In this document: piece after piece, positions 9,225 through 17,809 of the stretch
How the letters are laid out: every line of letters begins with the position of its first letter
How positions within the stretch are numbered: position 1 is the stretch's first letter
Source of the DNA: Microbacterium terrae
Lineage (GTDB): Bacteria > Actinomycetota > Actinomycetes > Actinomycetales > Microbacteriaceae
DNA length: 64,000 nt
Direction of reading: 5' to 3'
Assembly (NCBI RefSeq): GCF_017831975.1
Contig: NZ_JAFDSS010000001.1
Location: 3,410,001 to 3,474,000 of the forward strand
Notes under the pieces: model-generated
Told to the model about the DNA's origin: nothing
The model's input: the letters and a program-made list of their open reading frames with translations, nothing else
Database searches by the model: none
Translations under genes and position numbers: made by a program

Positions 9225-10120
9225 GCGGCCGCCTCGATCATCGCCACGATCGCGCGGATCTCGTCGGGATCCACTTCTGCGGGACGCCACCGCGACGCCG
9301 TCGTGAAGCCGATCCCGGCGCGCGCCTCGACGATGGCCTTGGCGGAAGCCGGGTATGTGGGGCCCATGCGATCCTCCACCGAGCTCAGCACCCGCTGAAG
9401 CTCGAGCGCGCGATCGTCCTCGCCCCGCTGCGACACCAGTTCCTCGAGCTCGACGACGAGGTCGGGTGCGACGTTCACGACCCACCCCGAGAGCCCGGCG
9501 ACACCGACGGCCAGGCTCTGCACATGGTCTTCGATGCCCGCGTTGAAGATGCGCAGCCCCGCGTCTGCGCCGAGGCGCACGCGCGTGGCCATGACCTCGG
9601 TGTCGTGACTGGTCTCCTTCAGGAACAGGAAGCGTCCCGTACCGGCGATCCAGGCCACGAGGTCGTCGGAGAAGAGGCGGTGGTAGGGGAGCGGGCACTC
9701 GTACACGCCGAACTTGACGCCCGGGTTGGCGGCGAGCACCTCGCTGACGACGTCGGTGAACACCGATTCGTCATCATCGGGCTGGAGCACGACCGACGCG
9801 ATCAGAACGACGAGGTCGACCCCGGTCGTGGCGAGCCGGGCGACGGATGCCGCGGTCTCGGCGGCCGTCCCGCGCTCGGAGACGGCTGCGGCGACCGGCA
9901 CCCGCCCGGCGGCGCGGGCGACGACGCGTGCGGCTATCGCGAGGCGCTCGGCCTCGGTCAGCTCGAACATCTCGCCCGACAGGGCACCCGGGAACAGGCC
10001 CGTCGCACCCGAGTCGATCAGCCAGTCGACGTAGCGATCGAGGGTGTCGACGTCGACGCGGTCGTCGTCGGTGAAGGGTGTCAGCATCACGGGCCAGGCG
10101 CCGTGGAACGGGGTGGGCAC
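9221..10120 (-). CDS. DHDPS / N-acetylneuraminate lyase / KDG aldolase family protein
   Basis: A 299-aa class I aldolase-family enzyme. The start is GTG 10120, preceded by TGGAGGAATC, a strong ribosome site. Key features are GALSGE (45-50, equivalent to GTTGE), Tyr140 in GVYECP and the Schiff-base Lys168 in FLKETS. Such paralogues cleave or dehydrate 2-keto-3-deoxy sugar acids or related pyruvate adducts. A location inside a sugar ABC operon, with an AKR and an FAH-family protein, argues against lysine biosynthesis. A truncated second DHDPS-like start lies immediately upstream (10153-10299). Confidence 0.9.
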   Translation of the reverse strand: MPTPFHGAWPVMLTPFTDDDRVDVDTLDRYVDWLIDSGATGLFPGALSGEMFELTEAERLAIAARVVARAAGRVPVAAAVSERGTAAETAASVARLATTGVDLVVLIASVVLQPDDDESVFTDVVSEVLAANPGVKFGVYECPLPYHRLFSDDLVAWIAGTGRFLFLKETSHDTEVMATRVRLGADAGLRIFNAGIEDHVQSLAVGVAGLSGWVVNVAPDLVVELEELVSQRGEDDRALELQRVLSSVEDRMGPTYPASAKAIVEARAGIGFTTASRWRPAEVDPDEIRAIVAMIEAAA

Positions 10121-10152
10121 GATTCCTCCAGGGTGTGGGGTGGGGGTGTGGT

Positions 10153-10299
10153 TCAGCGGGCGGGGTGGAGCTTGGCTCGGCCGAGGTCGAGCGACCCGGT
10201 GCGAGACGCGGTGTGTTGAGCAGATTCGATCGAGAGATCGTCGTGGAACGGCGTCAGGACGACCGGCCACGCCCCGCCCGGGAGAATCCGCTCGCTCAT
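10153..10299 (-). pseudogene. Remnant of a second DHDPS-like gene
   Basis: A 48-codon frame starts at ATG 10299 and overlaps the permease stop by 4 nt (ATGA), the coupling normal for a real next gene. Its residues 8-18, GGAWPVVLTPF, closely match GAWPVMLTPF at the start of the intact DHDPS-like protein downstream. The homology ends after about 25 residues, and the frame runs through unrelated sequence to a stop. Nucleotide divergence from the intact copy is considerable, so this is not a fresh tandem duplication. It looks like the 5' stump of an older operon gene whose body was deleted or replaced. Confidence 0.75.
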
Positions 10300-11156
10300 C
10301 CCTTCAGCGATCCGCTCACGAGGTCCAGGCGCCAGTAGCGCTGGAGGAAGAGGAACAGGAGGATGAGCGGGATGATCGCGAGGAGGCATCCCATGATCAC
10401 GAGGTTGTAGACGTTCAGCTGGTCGGAGCCCTGGTTCATCATCGCGTAGAACCCCACGGTGAGCGGGAAGGTCTCCTCGCGGCTGAGCATGATGTACGGC
10501 AGCAGGAAGTTGTTCCAGATCGCGACGAACTGCAGCAGGAAGATCGTGATGAGCCCCGGGACCATGGCGGGCAGCCCGATCGATCGGAACAGCCGCCACT
10601 CGTTCGCGCCGTCGAGTCGCCCCGCCTCGAGCAGCTCCCCGGGCACGACGGCGCCGGCGTAGATGCGCGCCAGGTAGATCGAGAACGGGCTGATCGCGAA
10701 GGGCAGCAGCACCGACCAGTAGGTTCCGGCGATGCCGATCATGGCGAGCAGCAGGTACTGCGGGATCGCCAGCACGACACCGGGGATGAGCACGCCGATG
10801 AGCAGCAGGGTGAACGCCGCCTGCTTGCCGCGGAACTCGTACTTCGCCAGGGCATAGCCCGCGGCCGCCGCGACCGCGGTCGCGAGGACCGAGCCGCCGA
10901 CCGAGAACAGGATGCTGTTGCCGCTCCAGACGAGGAACGCGCCGTCGTTGAAACTCAGCAGCGCCATGAGGTTCTCGAAGAAGCCGCCGGTGAAGCTCGG
11001 AACCATCGTCGACGTCGTGAACAGCTCGCCGGCGCTCTTGGTCGACGCGGCGACCAGCCAGTAGACGGGGAAGAGCGAGTATGCGGCGCCGATCAGCAGG
11101 GCCGATGTCGACCAGAACCCCGCGCGGGGTCTGGTGGAGGTGACGGCGGCGGTCAT
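10296..11156 (-). CDS. Carbohydrate ABC transporter permease (MalG type)
   Basis: A 286-aa permease with six predicted membrane segments and the EAA loop EAGRLDGA at residues 177-184. ATG 11156 overlaps the upstream permease stop (ATGA). Its own stop overlaps the start of the DHDPS remnant in the same way. It forms the heterodimeric channel with the MalF-type subunit upstream. No ATPase is encoded in the operon, so a shared MsiK-like ATPase elsewhere in the genome is expected, as is common in actinobacteria. Confidence 0.95.
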   Translation of the reverse strand: MTAAVTSTRPRAGFWSTSALLIGAAYSLFPVYWLVAASTKSAGELFTTSTMVPSFTGGFFENLMALLSFNDGAFLVWSGNSILFSVGGSVLATAVAAAAGYALAKYEFRGKQAAFTLLLIGVLIPGVVLAIPQYLLLAMIGIAGTYWSVLLPFAISPFSIYLARIYAGAVVPGELLEAGRLDGANEWRLFRSIGLPAMVPGLITIFLLQFVAIWNNFLLPYIMLSREETFPLTVGFYAMMNQGSDQLNVYNLVIMGCLLAIIPLILLFLFLQRYWRLDLVSGSLKG

Positions 11157-12067
11157 GCTTCACCTCCGAACGCGCGGTTACGGAGCAGCCGGAGCAGTCC
11201 GAGGCTCGCGATCATCGTCACGGCGGTGATGATGATCGCCGTCGCCGAGGCGCCGTAGATGTCGTTGGTGACGAAGGCGTCGCGGTAGACGAGCATCATG
11301 GGCACCCAGTCCGAGGTGATCGAGTTCGTGAGCGTCATCATCAGGTTCGGCTCGCTGAACACCTGCAACGCGCCGATGATCGTGAACAGACCGGTCAGGA
11401 TGACGCCCGGGAGGATGAGCGGCAGCTTGATGCGCAGCGCCAGCTGGGTCTCGGTGCAGCCGTCGAGTCGCGCCGAGTCGTACAGCTCCTGCGGAAGTCC
11501 CCGCAGTGACGTGTAGAGGATCACCATGTTGAATCCGATCGATCCCCAGATGGTCACGTTCGCGACGGCGAAGAACACCGAGGCGCCGTCCAGCGGATCG
11601 GGGACGGGCCAGCCGAACGCGGTGAACAGCTCGCCGACCGGACTCACCCCCGGCAGGTACATGAAGCCCCACATGAGCGCGGCGATGACACCCGGCACCG
11701 CGTACGGGATGAAGATCGAGATGCGCGAGAAGCGGGTGAACCTGCTCGACAGGTTGTCGAGCAGGAGGGCGAATACGAGGGCCAGCCCCATCGTCACCGG
11801 CACCGCGATGAGCGCGTAGACGAGCATGCGCCCGAACGACTCGAGCAGGGCGGGGTTGGTGAGGGAGCGGACGTAGTTGTCGAGACCGACGAACACGTCG
11901 GTGGCGACGCCGATCCCGGATGCCGCGACCTTCCGCCCCTGCAGGCTCAGCACGACCGTGTAGACGAGCGGGGCGAACAGCAGGCCGATGGCGAGGATGA
12001 TGGCCGGCGCCAGGAACAGCCACGGGGCGAGGCGCGGACGCATGCTGTGGCGGCGGACGGAGGACAT
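11153..12067 (-). CDS. Carbohydrate ABC transporter permease (MalF type)
   Basis: A 304-aa permease. ATG 12067 was chosen: it follows GAAAGG and comes just before the basic tail RPRLAPW and the first membrane segment. Longer frames extend into the binding-protein gene. The EAA loop is ELYDSARLDGCTE, and about six membrane segments are seen. The gene follows the solute-binding-protein gene by 65 bp. Confidence 0.94.
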   Translation of the reverse strand: MSSVRRHSMRPRLAPWLFLAPAIILAIGLLFAPLVYTVVLSLQGRKVAASGIGVATDVFVGLDNYVRSLTNPALLESFGRMLVYALIAVPVTMGLALVFALLLDNLSSRFTRFSRISIFIPYAVPGVIAALMWGFMYLPGVSPVGELFTAFGWPVPDPLDGASVFFAVANVTIWGSIGFNMVILYTSLRGLPQELYDSARLDGCTETQLALRIKLPLILPGVILTGLFTIIGALQVFSEPNLMMTLTNSITSDWVPMMLVYRDAFVTNDIYGASATAIIITAVTMIASLGLLRLLRNRAFGGEA

Positions 12068-12132
12068 GGGTGCCTTTCGGGTGGGTCCGGCCGGAGAGGC
12101 CGGACCCACCGCGGTCGGGGTCGCGGAGAGGA

Positions 12133-13440
12133 TCATTCGACCTCGAAGCCGAGCTTCTCCATGTCGGCGACCACGGCATCCTGCACCGTCGTGAGCGCGT
12201 CGGTGAAGGAGCCGCCCGACGTGATCGCGGTGCCGAAGGCATCGCCGAACGCGCTGTACGCGGTCGCGACGTTCGGCCCCCAGGTGACCGGGACCGCTTC
12301 GTCGTCGATCTCTGCGGCGAGGTCCCAGAAGTCGGTCTGGTCGGGCGAGAGCACGGCCGGGACCGTGTCTTTGAGGCCCGGCAGCTCGCGGCCGGCCAGG
12401 TTCGCCGGCCAGATGCTCGCGTTCTCGATGTAGGCGGTGAGGGCCTCGGTGGAGTTGTTGAGCCAGATCGCGAACTCGCGCGCCTCCTCGGGGTGGGCGC
12501 TGCCGGTGGTGACGACCGTCGCCGAACCGCCGAGAGCCGCCGAGACCGAGTCGCCCGCGTTCCACTGCGGGATGCGCACCGCCGCCCACTTGCCGGCGGT
12601 GTCGGGCGCGTTCTGCAGGATGAGCGGGGGAGCCCAGACCGCACTCAGCCAGCTCGCGAGCGTGCCGTCGGCGAGGGCCGCCTGCCACTCGGGGGTCCAG
12701 GTCTTGAGGGTGGTCACCACGCCTTCGTCGACGAGGCCCTGCCAGTAGTCGGCCACCGTGTCGCTGCCGTCGCCGTCGATGTCGACCGACCACTGTCCAG
12801 CGTCGTTGGCCCACCACTCCGCACCCGCCTGGGCACTCAGGGCGGCGAACAGCTGGGCGTCGTTCGCGGGGAACGTGGCGAGGTACTTGGTCGGGTCGGC
12901 CTCGTGGATGGTGCGGGCAGCGTCGGCGTACTCGTCCCACGTGGTCGGCGCCTCAAGGCCGAGCGACTCGAAGATGTCGGCGCGGTAGTAGAGGAACTGG
13001 GGGCCGGTGCCCTGCGGCACGGCGTAGTTCTTGTCGTCGAACGTGGTGAGGTTCCACGCGGCCGGGGTGATCTGGTCTTCGTACTCGCCGAACGCGTCGG
13101 TGATGTCGTCGGCGATGCCGCCGACGATCAGGTTGGGCAGGTTCTCGTACGTCGTGTTCGACAGGTCGGGGAGACTTCCCGCCTCCTTCGCAGCCGAGAG
13201 CTTCGCGACGATGTCGTTCGCGCCGACGGAGGTGTTGACCTCCACCTGCACGTCGGGGTGCGACTCGTTCCAGACGTCGACGATCGCGCCGATGTTCGGG
13301 GCCCACGACCAGTAGCGGAGCACGACGGGGCCGTCGTCCTCGGGCGCGGTCGACGCAGAACTGGTGCATCCAGCCAGCAGCGATGCGGTGAGACCCACTG
13401 CCAGTGCACCCACGACGGTGCGCGACAACTTCCGGTTCAT
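12133..13440 (-). CDS. Sugar ABC transporter solute-binding lipoprotein
   Basis: A 435-aa family-1 extracellular solute-binding protein. The lipoprotein signal peptide ends in LLAGC (Cys25), followed by a Ser/Thr-rich linker. The body has the usual CUT1 layout, with Trp/Tyr-rich pocket regions (RYWSWAP near the start, AGAEWWAND in the middle). ATG 13440 is preceded by AAGGAAG. It is the first gene of the operon, placed directly under the twin LacI operators at 13494-13527. Its ligand is likely a sugar, or a sugar acid to match the downstream enzymes. Confidence 0.95.
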   Translation of the reverse strand: MNRKLSRTVVGALAVGLTASLLAGCTSSASTAPEDDGPVVLRYWSWAPNIGAIVDVWNESHPDVQVEVNTSVGANDIVAKLSAAKEAGSLPDLSNTTYENLPNLIVGGIADDITDAFGEYEDQITPAAWNLTTFDDKNYAVPQGTGPQFLYYRADIFESLGLEAPTTWDEYADAARTIHEADPTKYLATFPANDAQLFAALSAQAGAEWWANDAGQWSVDIDGDGSDTVADYWQGLVDEGVVTTLKTWTPEWQAALADGTLASWLSAVWAPPLILQNAPDTAGKWAAVRIPQWNAGDSVSAALGGSATVVTTGSAHPEEAREFAIWLNNSTEALTAYIENASIWPANLAGRELPGLKDTVPAVLSPDQTDFWDLAAEIDDEAVPVTWGPNVATAYSAFGDAFGTAITSGGSFTDALTTVQDAVVADMEKLGFEVE

Positions 13441-13493
13441 TTCAACTTCCTTGTCGGTGTGATCGGTTCTCTTGTGGGGCTGCGCGGCGATTT

Positions 13494-13527
13494 GTTTACC
13501 GGTAACCCATCTTGGTTACCGGTAAAC
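13494..13527. promoter_or_regulatory. Twin LacI operators in a perfect inverted repeat
   Basis: Two copies of the palindrome TTACCGGTAA (13496-13505 and 13516-13525) have centres exactly 20 bp apart. They lie inside a larger perfect inverted repeat: left arm GTTTACCGGTAACC (13494-13507), spacer CATCTT, right arm its exact complement (13514-13527). Two helical turns place both sites on the same face of the DNA, suiting cooperative binding by two LacI dimers or one tetramer. The site lies 54 bp before the binding-protein start. Confidence 0.85.
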
Positions 13528-13577
13528 TACTCGCGACGACACGATCGCGCAAGGGGGTGTCTCGGAGACCCGGTCGC

Positions 13578-14591
13578 TCAGGCCGTCGGCCCGGTGGTGG
13601 ACCGGGCGATCAGACGGCTCTGCGGATAGCGGGGGAGTTCGCCGTCGGGCTGCTCGATGAGGCTCAGCAGGCTGCGCGCCGCGACTTGGCCGGCGTCGGT
13701 GAAGTCGATGTGCACCGAGGTGAGCGGAGGCGAGAAGTAGGCGGCTTCGGGGATGTCGTCGATGCCCGCGACGCTCATGTCGTTGGGGATGCGGATGCCG
13801 TGCTCTGCGAGGGCGCGGAGCACTCCGAGAGCCATCCTGTCGTTCGCGACGAAGATCGCGGTCGCGTCGTCGAGGCCCTGCGCCTCGCGGACTGCTTCGT
13901 ACCCCGAGCGGGCCGACCAGTCGCCGCGGCCGAGGATGCGCGGCAGCTCGCCGAGCGCCTCGACCCTCTCGCGGTAGACCGTCTCGCGGTTGGTGGCCGA
14001 GTCCCAGCCCTCGGGTCCCGCGACGAAGGCGATGCGCGAATGGCCGAGAGCGGTGAGGTGGTCCATCACGAGGCCGGCGGAGATGCTCCGATGCGTGCCG
14101 TCGTCGCTCACAGCCTGATCGCCGTTCACGTCGAGGAAGACCGGCATCCGGAACTCGATCCGGTCGAGCGCCTCGCGGACGTTGCGCGTCGGCGACGTCG
14201 CGAGCACACCGGCGACGTCACTCGCGTTCAGACGCTCGAGCGACTCGGTGATCGAGTCGACCTCGCCGGTCGGGTCGACGTTGACGATCTCGAGCAGGTA
14301 GCCCGCGGCCGCGGCGACCTCGCTCACGCCGCGGAGCACCTTGCTCGTGCTCGACTCGAACGTCTCGTAGCCGACCACGCCGAGTCGGCGGTTGCGTGAG
14401 CGGGCGAGTTCGCGGGCGCCGACGTTGGGGCGGTAGTTCAGGCGGCGCAGCGCCTCCTCGACCCGCTCCCGTGTCTCAGGGCGCATCCCGCCGAGGCCGC
14501 GCAGCACCTTCGACACCGTCTGGTGCGACACCCCCGACGCTTTCGCGACGTCGTAGATCGTCGCGGGGCGGTCGGGGCGCGGGCGGGTCAT
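13578..14591 (-). CDS. LacI family transcriptional regulator (sugar/sugar-acid operon)
   Basis: A 337-aa LacI repressor. Its HTH starts at residue 12 (IYDVAKASGVSHQTVSKVL), followed by the hinge and effector domain (RIAFVAGPEG, VAGIDDIP). ATG 14591 lies 6 nt after a TAACTT -10 box that itself overlaps a TGACCGGTAA half-operator, so the gene is probably leaderless and autoregulated. Its main target is presumably the twin TTACCGGTAA operators before the adjacent operon. It lies directly upstream of the binding-protein gene on the same strand, separated by the operator region. Confidence 0.93.
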   Translation of the reverse strand: MTRPRPDRPATIYDVAKASGVSHQTVSKVLRGLGGMRPETRERVEEALRRLNYRPNVGARELARSRNRRLGVVGYETFESSTSKVLRGVSEVAAAAGYLLEIVNVDPTGEVDSITESLERLNASDVAGVLATSPTRNVREALDRIEFRMPVFLDVNGDQAVSDDGTHRSISAGLVMDHLTALGHSRIAFVAGPEGWDSATNRETVYRERVEALGELPRILGRGDWSARSGYEAVREAQGLDDATAIFVANDRMALGVLRALAEHGIRIPNDMSVAGIDDIPEAAYFSPPLTSVHIDFTDAGQVAARSLLSLIEQPDGELPRYPQSRLIARSTTGPTA

Positions 14592-14597
14592 ACAGCC

Positions 14598-14610
14598 AAG
14601 TTACCGGTCA
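14598..14610 (-). promoter_or_regulatory. lacI -10 box overlapped by a degenerate operator
   Basis: On the minus strand TGACCGGTAA (14610-14601) differs by one base from TTACCGGTAA. The -10 box TAACTT (14603-14598) shares its last bases. Six nucleotides separate the -10 from ATG 14591. Repressor binding here would shut off its own promoter, probably with weaker affinity than the perfect pair upstream of the transport operon. Confidence 0.65.
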
Positions 14611-14629
14611 CGCTGCGGGCTCACGCCGA

Positions 14630-14635
14630 TAGGCT
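14630..14635 (+). promoter_or_regulatory. -10 box of leaderless dcd transcript
   Basis: TAGGCT followed by GGCCCC and then GTG 14642. There is no ribosome-binding site before the GTG. Confidence 0.65.
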
Positions 14636-14641
14636 GGCCCC

Positions 14642-15247
14642 GTGCTGCTCAGTGACCGCGACATCCGGCTCGAGATCCAGTCCGGCCGCCTCGGCCTCGA
14701 CCCGTGGGACCCCGCGATGGTGCAGCCCTCGAGCGTCGATGTGCGGCTCGACCGGTACTTCCGGCTCTTCGACAACCACAAGTACCCGTTCATCGATCCG
14801 GCAGAGGACCAGCCCGAGCTGACCCGGCTGATCGAGGTCGACCCCGACGAGCCGTTCATCCTCCACCCCGGGGAGTTCGCCCTCGGCTCGACGTTCGAGC
14901 AGATCACACTGCCCGACGACATTGCGGCGCGCCTCGAGGGCAAGTCGTCGCTCGGTCGCCTCGGCCTGCTCACGCACTCGACCGCCGGGTTCATCGATCC
15001 CGGGTTCTCGGGGCACGTCACCCTCGAGCTCTCCAACGTCGCGACGCTGCCGATCAAGCTCTGGCCGGGCATGAAGATCGGGCAGGTGTGCTACTTCCGG
15101 CTCACGTCGCCGGCCGAGAACCCGTACGGCTCGGGTCCCTACGGCAACCGGTACCAGGGCCAGCGGGGGCCGACGGCATCCCGTTCGTTCCAGAACTTCC
15201 ACCGCACCGACGTCGGCCAGACGGATGCCGGCAGCCGCGGCGCCTGA
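14642..15247 (+). CDS. dcd: dCTP deaminase, probably bifunctional (dUMP-forming)
   Basis: A 201-aa trimeric enzyme supplying dUMP for thymidylate synthesis. The active-site block is intact: GKSSLGR (110-116), [15 protein letters not shown] and HVTLEL with the catalytic Glu (about 139). The THSTAGF version matches the Mycobacterium-type enzyme that both deaminates dCTP and removes pyrophosphate, and differs from the E. coli type. GTG 14642 is the likely start, 6 nt after a TAGGCT -10 box, giving a leaderless mRNA. It is a housekeeping gene unrelated to the sugar operon beside it. Confidence 0.96.
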   Translation: MLLSDRDIRLEIQSGRLGLDPWDPAMVQPSSVDVRLDRYFRLFDNHKYPFIDPAEDQPELTRLIEVDPDEPFILHPGEFALGSTFEQITLPDDIAARLEGKSSLGRLGLLTHSTAGFIDPGFSGHVTLELSNVATLPIKLWPGMKIGQVCYFRLTSPAENPYGSGPYGNRYQGQRGPTASRSFQNFHRTDVGQTDAGSRGA

Positions 15248-15268
15248 CACGTCGCTGCCCGACCCGGG

Positions 15269-16111
15269 TCAGGGCGTGTCGGCCGGTTCCGGCGCGGGCG
15301 GGGCCGCGTAGACGCGCACCTGCGATCCGTCGAGCTCGAACCGCAGCGCCGTCCCGTCCTCGAATCGCTCGCGCAGCGGCTGGGGGGACTCGCGGGTGAC
15401 GAACATCGTCCCGGTGGGCGGGAATGGACCGGCACCGCAGCTTCCGCCGATGTACCCCATGCGCTCGACGAAGATGTACAGGCACGTCATGGGATTCTCG
15501 GTCGTGGCGAGGTAGGTCTCGGGCGTGGTCAGCAGGGTGAGACCGCCGAAGCTGTCGAAGATCACCGCACCCTCCTGCCGGGCGCCGAGCATGTCCTCCG
15601 GCCAGGCGCCGTCGGGATCCTCGTTCAGCACCGCGACCTGACCGGTCACGACCGCCTGGAACGACGTGGCCATCGCCGCGCCGACGACGAGTGCGGCGAT
15701 GAGCGACACCGCCCACACCACCGTCAGCCGTCGTCGCGACCACGGCTTCCGCGGGGTGGCTGACCGCTCGTCGTCGGCTGCCGACCGAGCCTGATCGCCT
15801 TCCTCCGTGGGCGGAGCTGTCGTCGTGGCAGCTGCGGCGCTGGAGACAGGGACGCTGTCGACGACGTCGGCGGGCGTCGCGGCATCCGTGTCCGCCTCGC
15901 CGGAGCCCGGTGCGAGATCGACGTCTTCCGCCGCCGTGTCGGCGATCCGCTCCGCATCGAGAGCGCGCCGCTCGGCGACGTCGCGCTGCCGTGCTTCGAG
16001 CTCGCGCAGTCGGATCACGGCCTCGGCATCGTCGTAGATGTCGGCGCCGGGGCCGTAGGCTCGCGCCCTCAGCGTGCTCAGCTCATCGTCGTGCTCGGAC
16101 ATCGATCTCAT
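15269..16111 (-). CDS. Hypothetical single-pass membrane protein
   Basis: A 280-aa protein that I do not recognise as a named family. The N-terminal about 60 residues are charged and helical with Leu spacing (LRELEARQRDVAERR), a possible coiled coil. An acidic, Ala/Thr-rich low-complexity stretch follows, then one membrane segment near residues 150-175 (VSLIAALVVGAAMATSF) and an extracytoplasmic domain of about 100 residues with three Cys. The start is either ATG 16111 or ATG 16102; the first has GAGG 4 nt upstream. It is convergent with dcd, with a 21-bp gap. Confidence 0.75.
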   Translation of the reverse strand: MRSMSEHDDELSTLRARAYGPGADIYDDAEAVIRLRELEARQRDVAERRALDAERIADTAAEDVDLAPGSGEADTDAATPADVVDSVPVSSAAAATTTAPPTEEGDQARSAADDERSATPRKPWSRRRLTVVWAVSLIAALVVGAAMATSFQAVVTGQVAVLNEDPDGAWPEDMLGARQEGAVIFDSFGGLTLLTTPETYLATTENPMTCLYIFVERMGYIGGSCGAGPFPPTGTMFVTRESPQPLRERFEDGTALRFELDGSQVRVYAAPPAPEPADTP

Positions 16112-16177
16112 CCTGCCTCACCGACGCATGCGCGTCCCCACGGATCGCAGTGCCGCGCCGCAGACGCGGCACGTCGG

Positions 16178-16930
16178 TCAGTGGCCGAAGACGAGCGCGA
16201 GCGACGTGTCGCCGCATGCGAGCACCGATGCGCCGCCGGCGAGCCGGACCGGAGTCGGGGAGGCCGACCGCAGCGCGTCGGCGAGGCCGTCGGCGCGGAG
16301 GATCGAGCCCGGCTCACGCCGGGCGTCGGTCGAGGTGACGACGCGTCCCGACGCATTGACGAGCGTCGCCGGGGTCTCGCCCGTGCGAAGCGCGGGAAGC
16401 AGGGTGCGCTCGAGCCGGTCGACGAGTGCATCCGCCCCCACGACGCCGATCATCACGCCGTCGACGACGACCGGCGTCGTGATGGTGACGGTGTAGTCGT
16501 CGGTGCAGAGGTAGTCGACGTACGGCCCGGTGAGGTGACGCGTTCCGGTGGCGGCGGGGACGCGCCACCACTCCAGCGCGGTGTAGTCGCGGAACTGCTC
16601 GTGCGTCGGGTCGTCGATCGTCGTGAGCCGGCGCACGCTGCGCTGGACACCGCCGGCGCCGAGCCACCAGGCGAGGTGCCACTCGGCATCGGTCAGCGCG
16701 CCCGGTGCGGCCACGAAGCCGGCGCCGGTGAGAAGCGTCTCTCCCGAGACGGCGGCGACGGCGAACCGTTCGACCAGGGGGTCCAGCGACGCCGCCGTGG
16801 GTGCGGCACCCGTCTTCAGTCGGGTCTCCAGGTGAGCACCCCAGCCGTCGATGGTGGCGAAGATGCCGTCGATCGTCGCGGCGACGTGCGCCGCCACGTC
16901 GCTCTGGGATCGTGTCGCGATGCCGGTCAT
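16178..16930 (-). CDS. Soluble cache-domain-like protein
   Basis: A 250-aa protein with no signal peptide and no membrane segment. The middle part resembles a cache/PDC sensor fold: a GPYVDYLCTDDYTVTIT strand pair, then VVVDGVMIGVVGADALVDRLE, then LVNASGRVVTSTD. In known families such domains are the extracellular ligand sensors of chemoreceptors and kinases, binding amino acids, polyamines or carboxylates; here the domain stands alone in the cytoplasm. ATG 16930 overlaps the GntR stop by 4 nt, so both are made together. Next to a polyamine-type importer, it may bind the same ligand and act with the regulator (inference). Confidence 0.75.
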   Translation of the reverse strand: MTGIATRSQSDVAAHVAATIDGIFATIDGWGAHLETRLKTGAAPTAASLDPLVERFAVAAVSGETLLTGAGFVAAPGALTDAEWHLAWWLGAGGVQRSVRRLTTIDDPTHEQFRDYTALEWWRVPAATGTRHLTGPYVDYLCTDDYTVTITTPVVVDGVMIGVVGADALVDRLERTLLPALRTGETPATLVNASGRVVTSTDARREPGSILRADGLADALRSASPTPVRLAGGASVLACGDTSLALVFGH

Positions 16931-17712
16931 GGGCTGTCCTTCTGGTCGGATGCCGAATCCGCTGTCGTCTCGTCGATTCGCGCTCGTTCGTCGACGAGCC
17001 AGTCGAACGCGTCGTCGATGAGGGCGAGGGTCGTTGCCCGGGCCGCGTCCGGCTGCACGTCGCGGATCGCGGCGATGATCCGCGATCGTGCGAGTGCGCT
17101 GCGGTCACGGTACTCCTGTTCGCGCAGGCACATCCACAGCAGCGGACCCGCCTCGCTCTGCAGCTTCATCTCCTCGTGCACCAGGCGCGGGGACTGACTG
17201 ATCGCGGCGACCTCGAGCTGGAACCTGCTGAGTGCGCGGCGCGCGCCGCCTGCGGTGCCGGGGTCGGCCGCGGCGTCGATGCGCACCAGGTTCTCGATGT
17301 CGTCGTCGCTCGCGCGCTCGGCGGCGGTCTCGGCGGCGGTGCCCGCAATGGCGGCCGTGTGCAAGGCGAAGTCGCGCAGCTCGATGCGGCTGTGCTCGCG
17401 CAGCCGCCGCTCGAGCAGCCGATTCGCGGATTCGCGGTCGAACGTGACGAAGCTGCCGCCGTCGCGCCCGCGGCGGGTCTTCACGAGGCCCTTGTCGCGG
17501 AGCACCTCGAGGGCTTCGCGGGCGGTGACCAGCGCCACGCCGAAGCTGCGCGAGAGGTCGGACTCGCTCGGCAGGCGCTCGCCGTCGTGGAGGATGCCGC
17601 TCACGATGGCGTCCGACAGGCGCTGCTCGACGAGCGCGGCGCGGCCGTTGCCGTCGAGCGGCGCGAAGACGACGGCACGCGCCGGGTCGACCCTCCCCGT
17701 CGCGTGCGGCAT
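16927..17712 (-). CDS. GntR family (FadR/FCD-type) transcriptional regulator
   Basis: A 261-aa regulator. Winged HTH at about residues 25-85 (LSDAIVSGILHDGERLPSESDLSRSFGVA, cited as two halves: LSDAIVSGILHDGERL and PSESDLSRSFGVA), then an all-helical FCD-like effector domain. ATG 17712 has GAGGAG at a good distance. It is divergent from the polyamine-type ABC operon, and the 16-bp palindrome CATATGGATCCATATG in the shared intergenic region is its probable operator. The coupled cache-like protein downstream may modulate it. FCD domains usually bind carboxylates, sometimes with a metal. Confidence 0.9.
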   Translation of the reverse strand: MPHATGRVDPARAVVFAPLDGNGRAALVEQRLSDAIVSGILHDGERLPSESDLSRSFGVALVTAREALEVLRDKGLVKTRRGRDGGSFVTFDRESANRLLERRLREHSRIELRDFALHTAAIAGTAAETAAERASDDDIENLVRIDAAADPGTAGGARRALSRFQLEVAAISQSPRLVHEEMKLQSEAGPLLWMCLREQEYRDRSALARSRIIAAIRDVQPDAARATTLALIDDAFDWLVDERARIDETTADSASDQKDSP

Positions 17713-17809
17713 GAGGCTCCTCGGGGCCAGGGGTCAGGCGGAAGTTCCGGTCGGGAAGGTCGTCCTCCCCAAGCGTGACATGACCGTAACACGAACGGTG
17801 GTCTTGTGA

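Noticed and set aside
9221..10120. Lysine-biosynthetic dapA
   Set aside because: The operon context is sugar transport, and GALSGE replaces the usual GTTGE; a catabolic paralogue is more likely.
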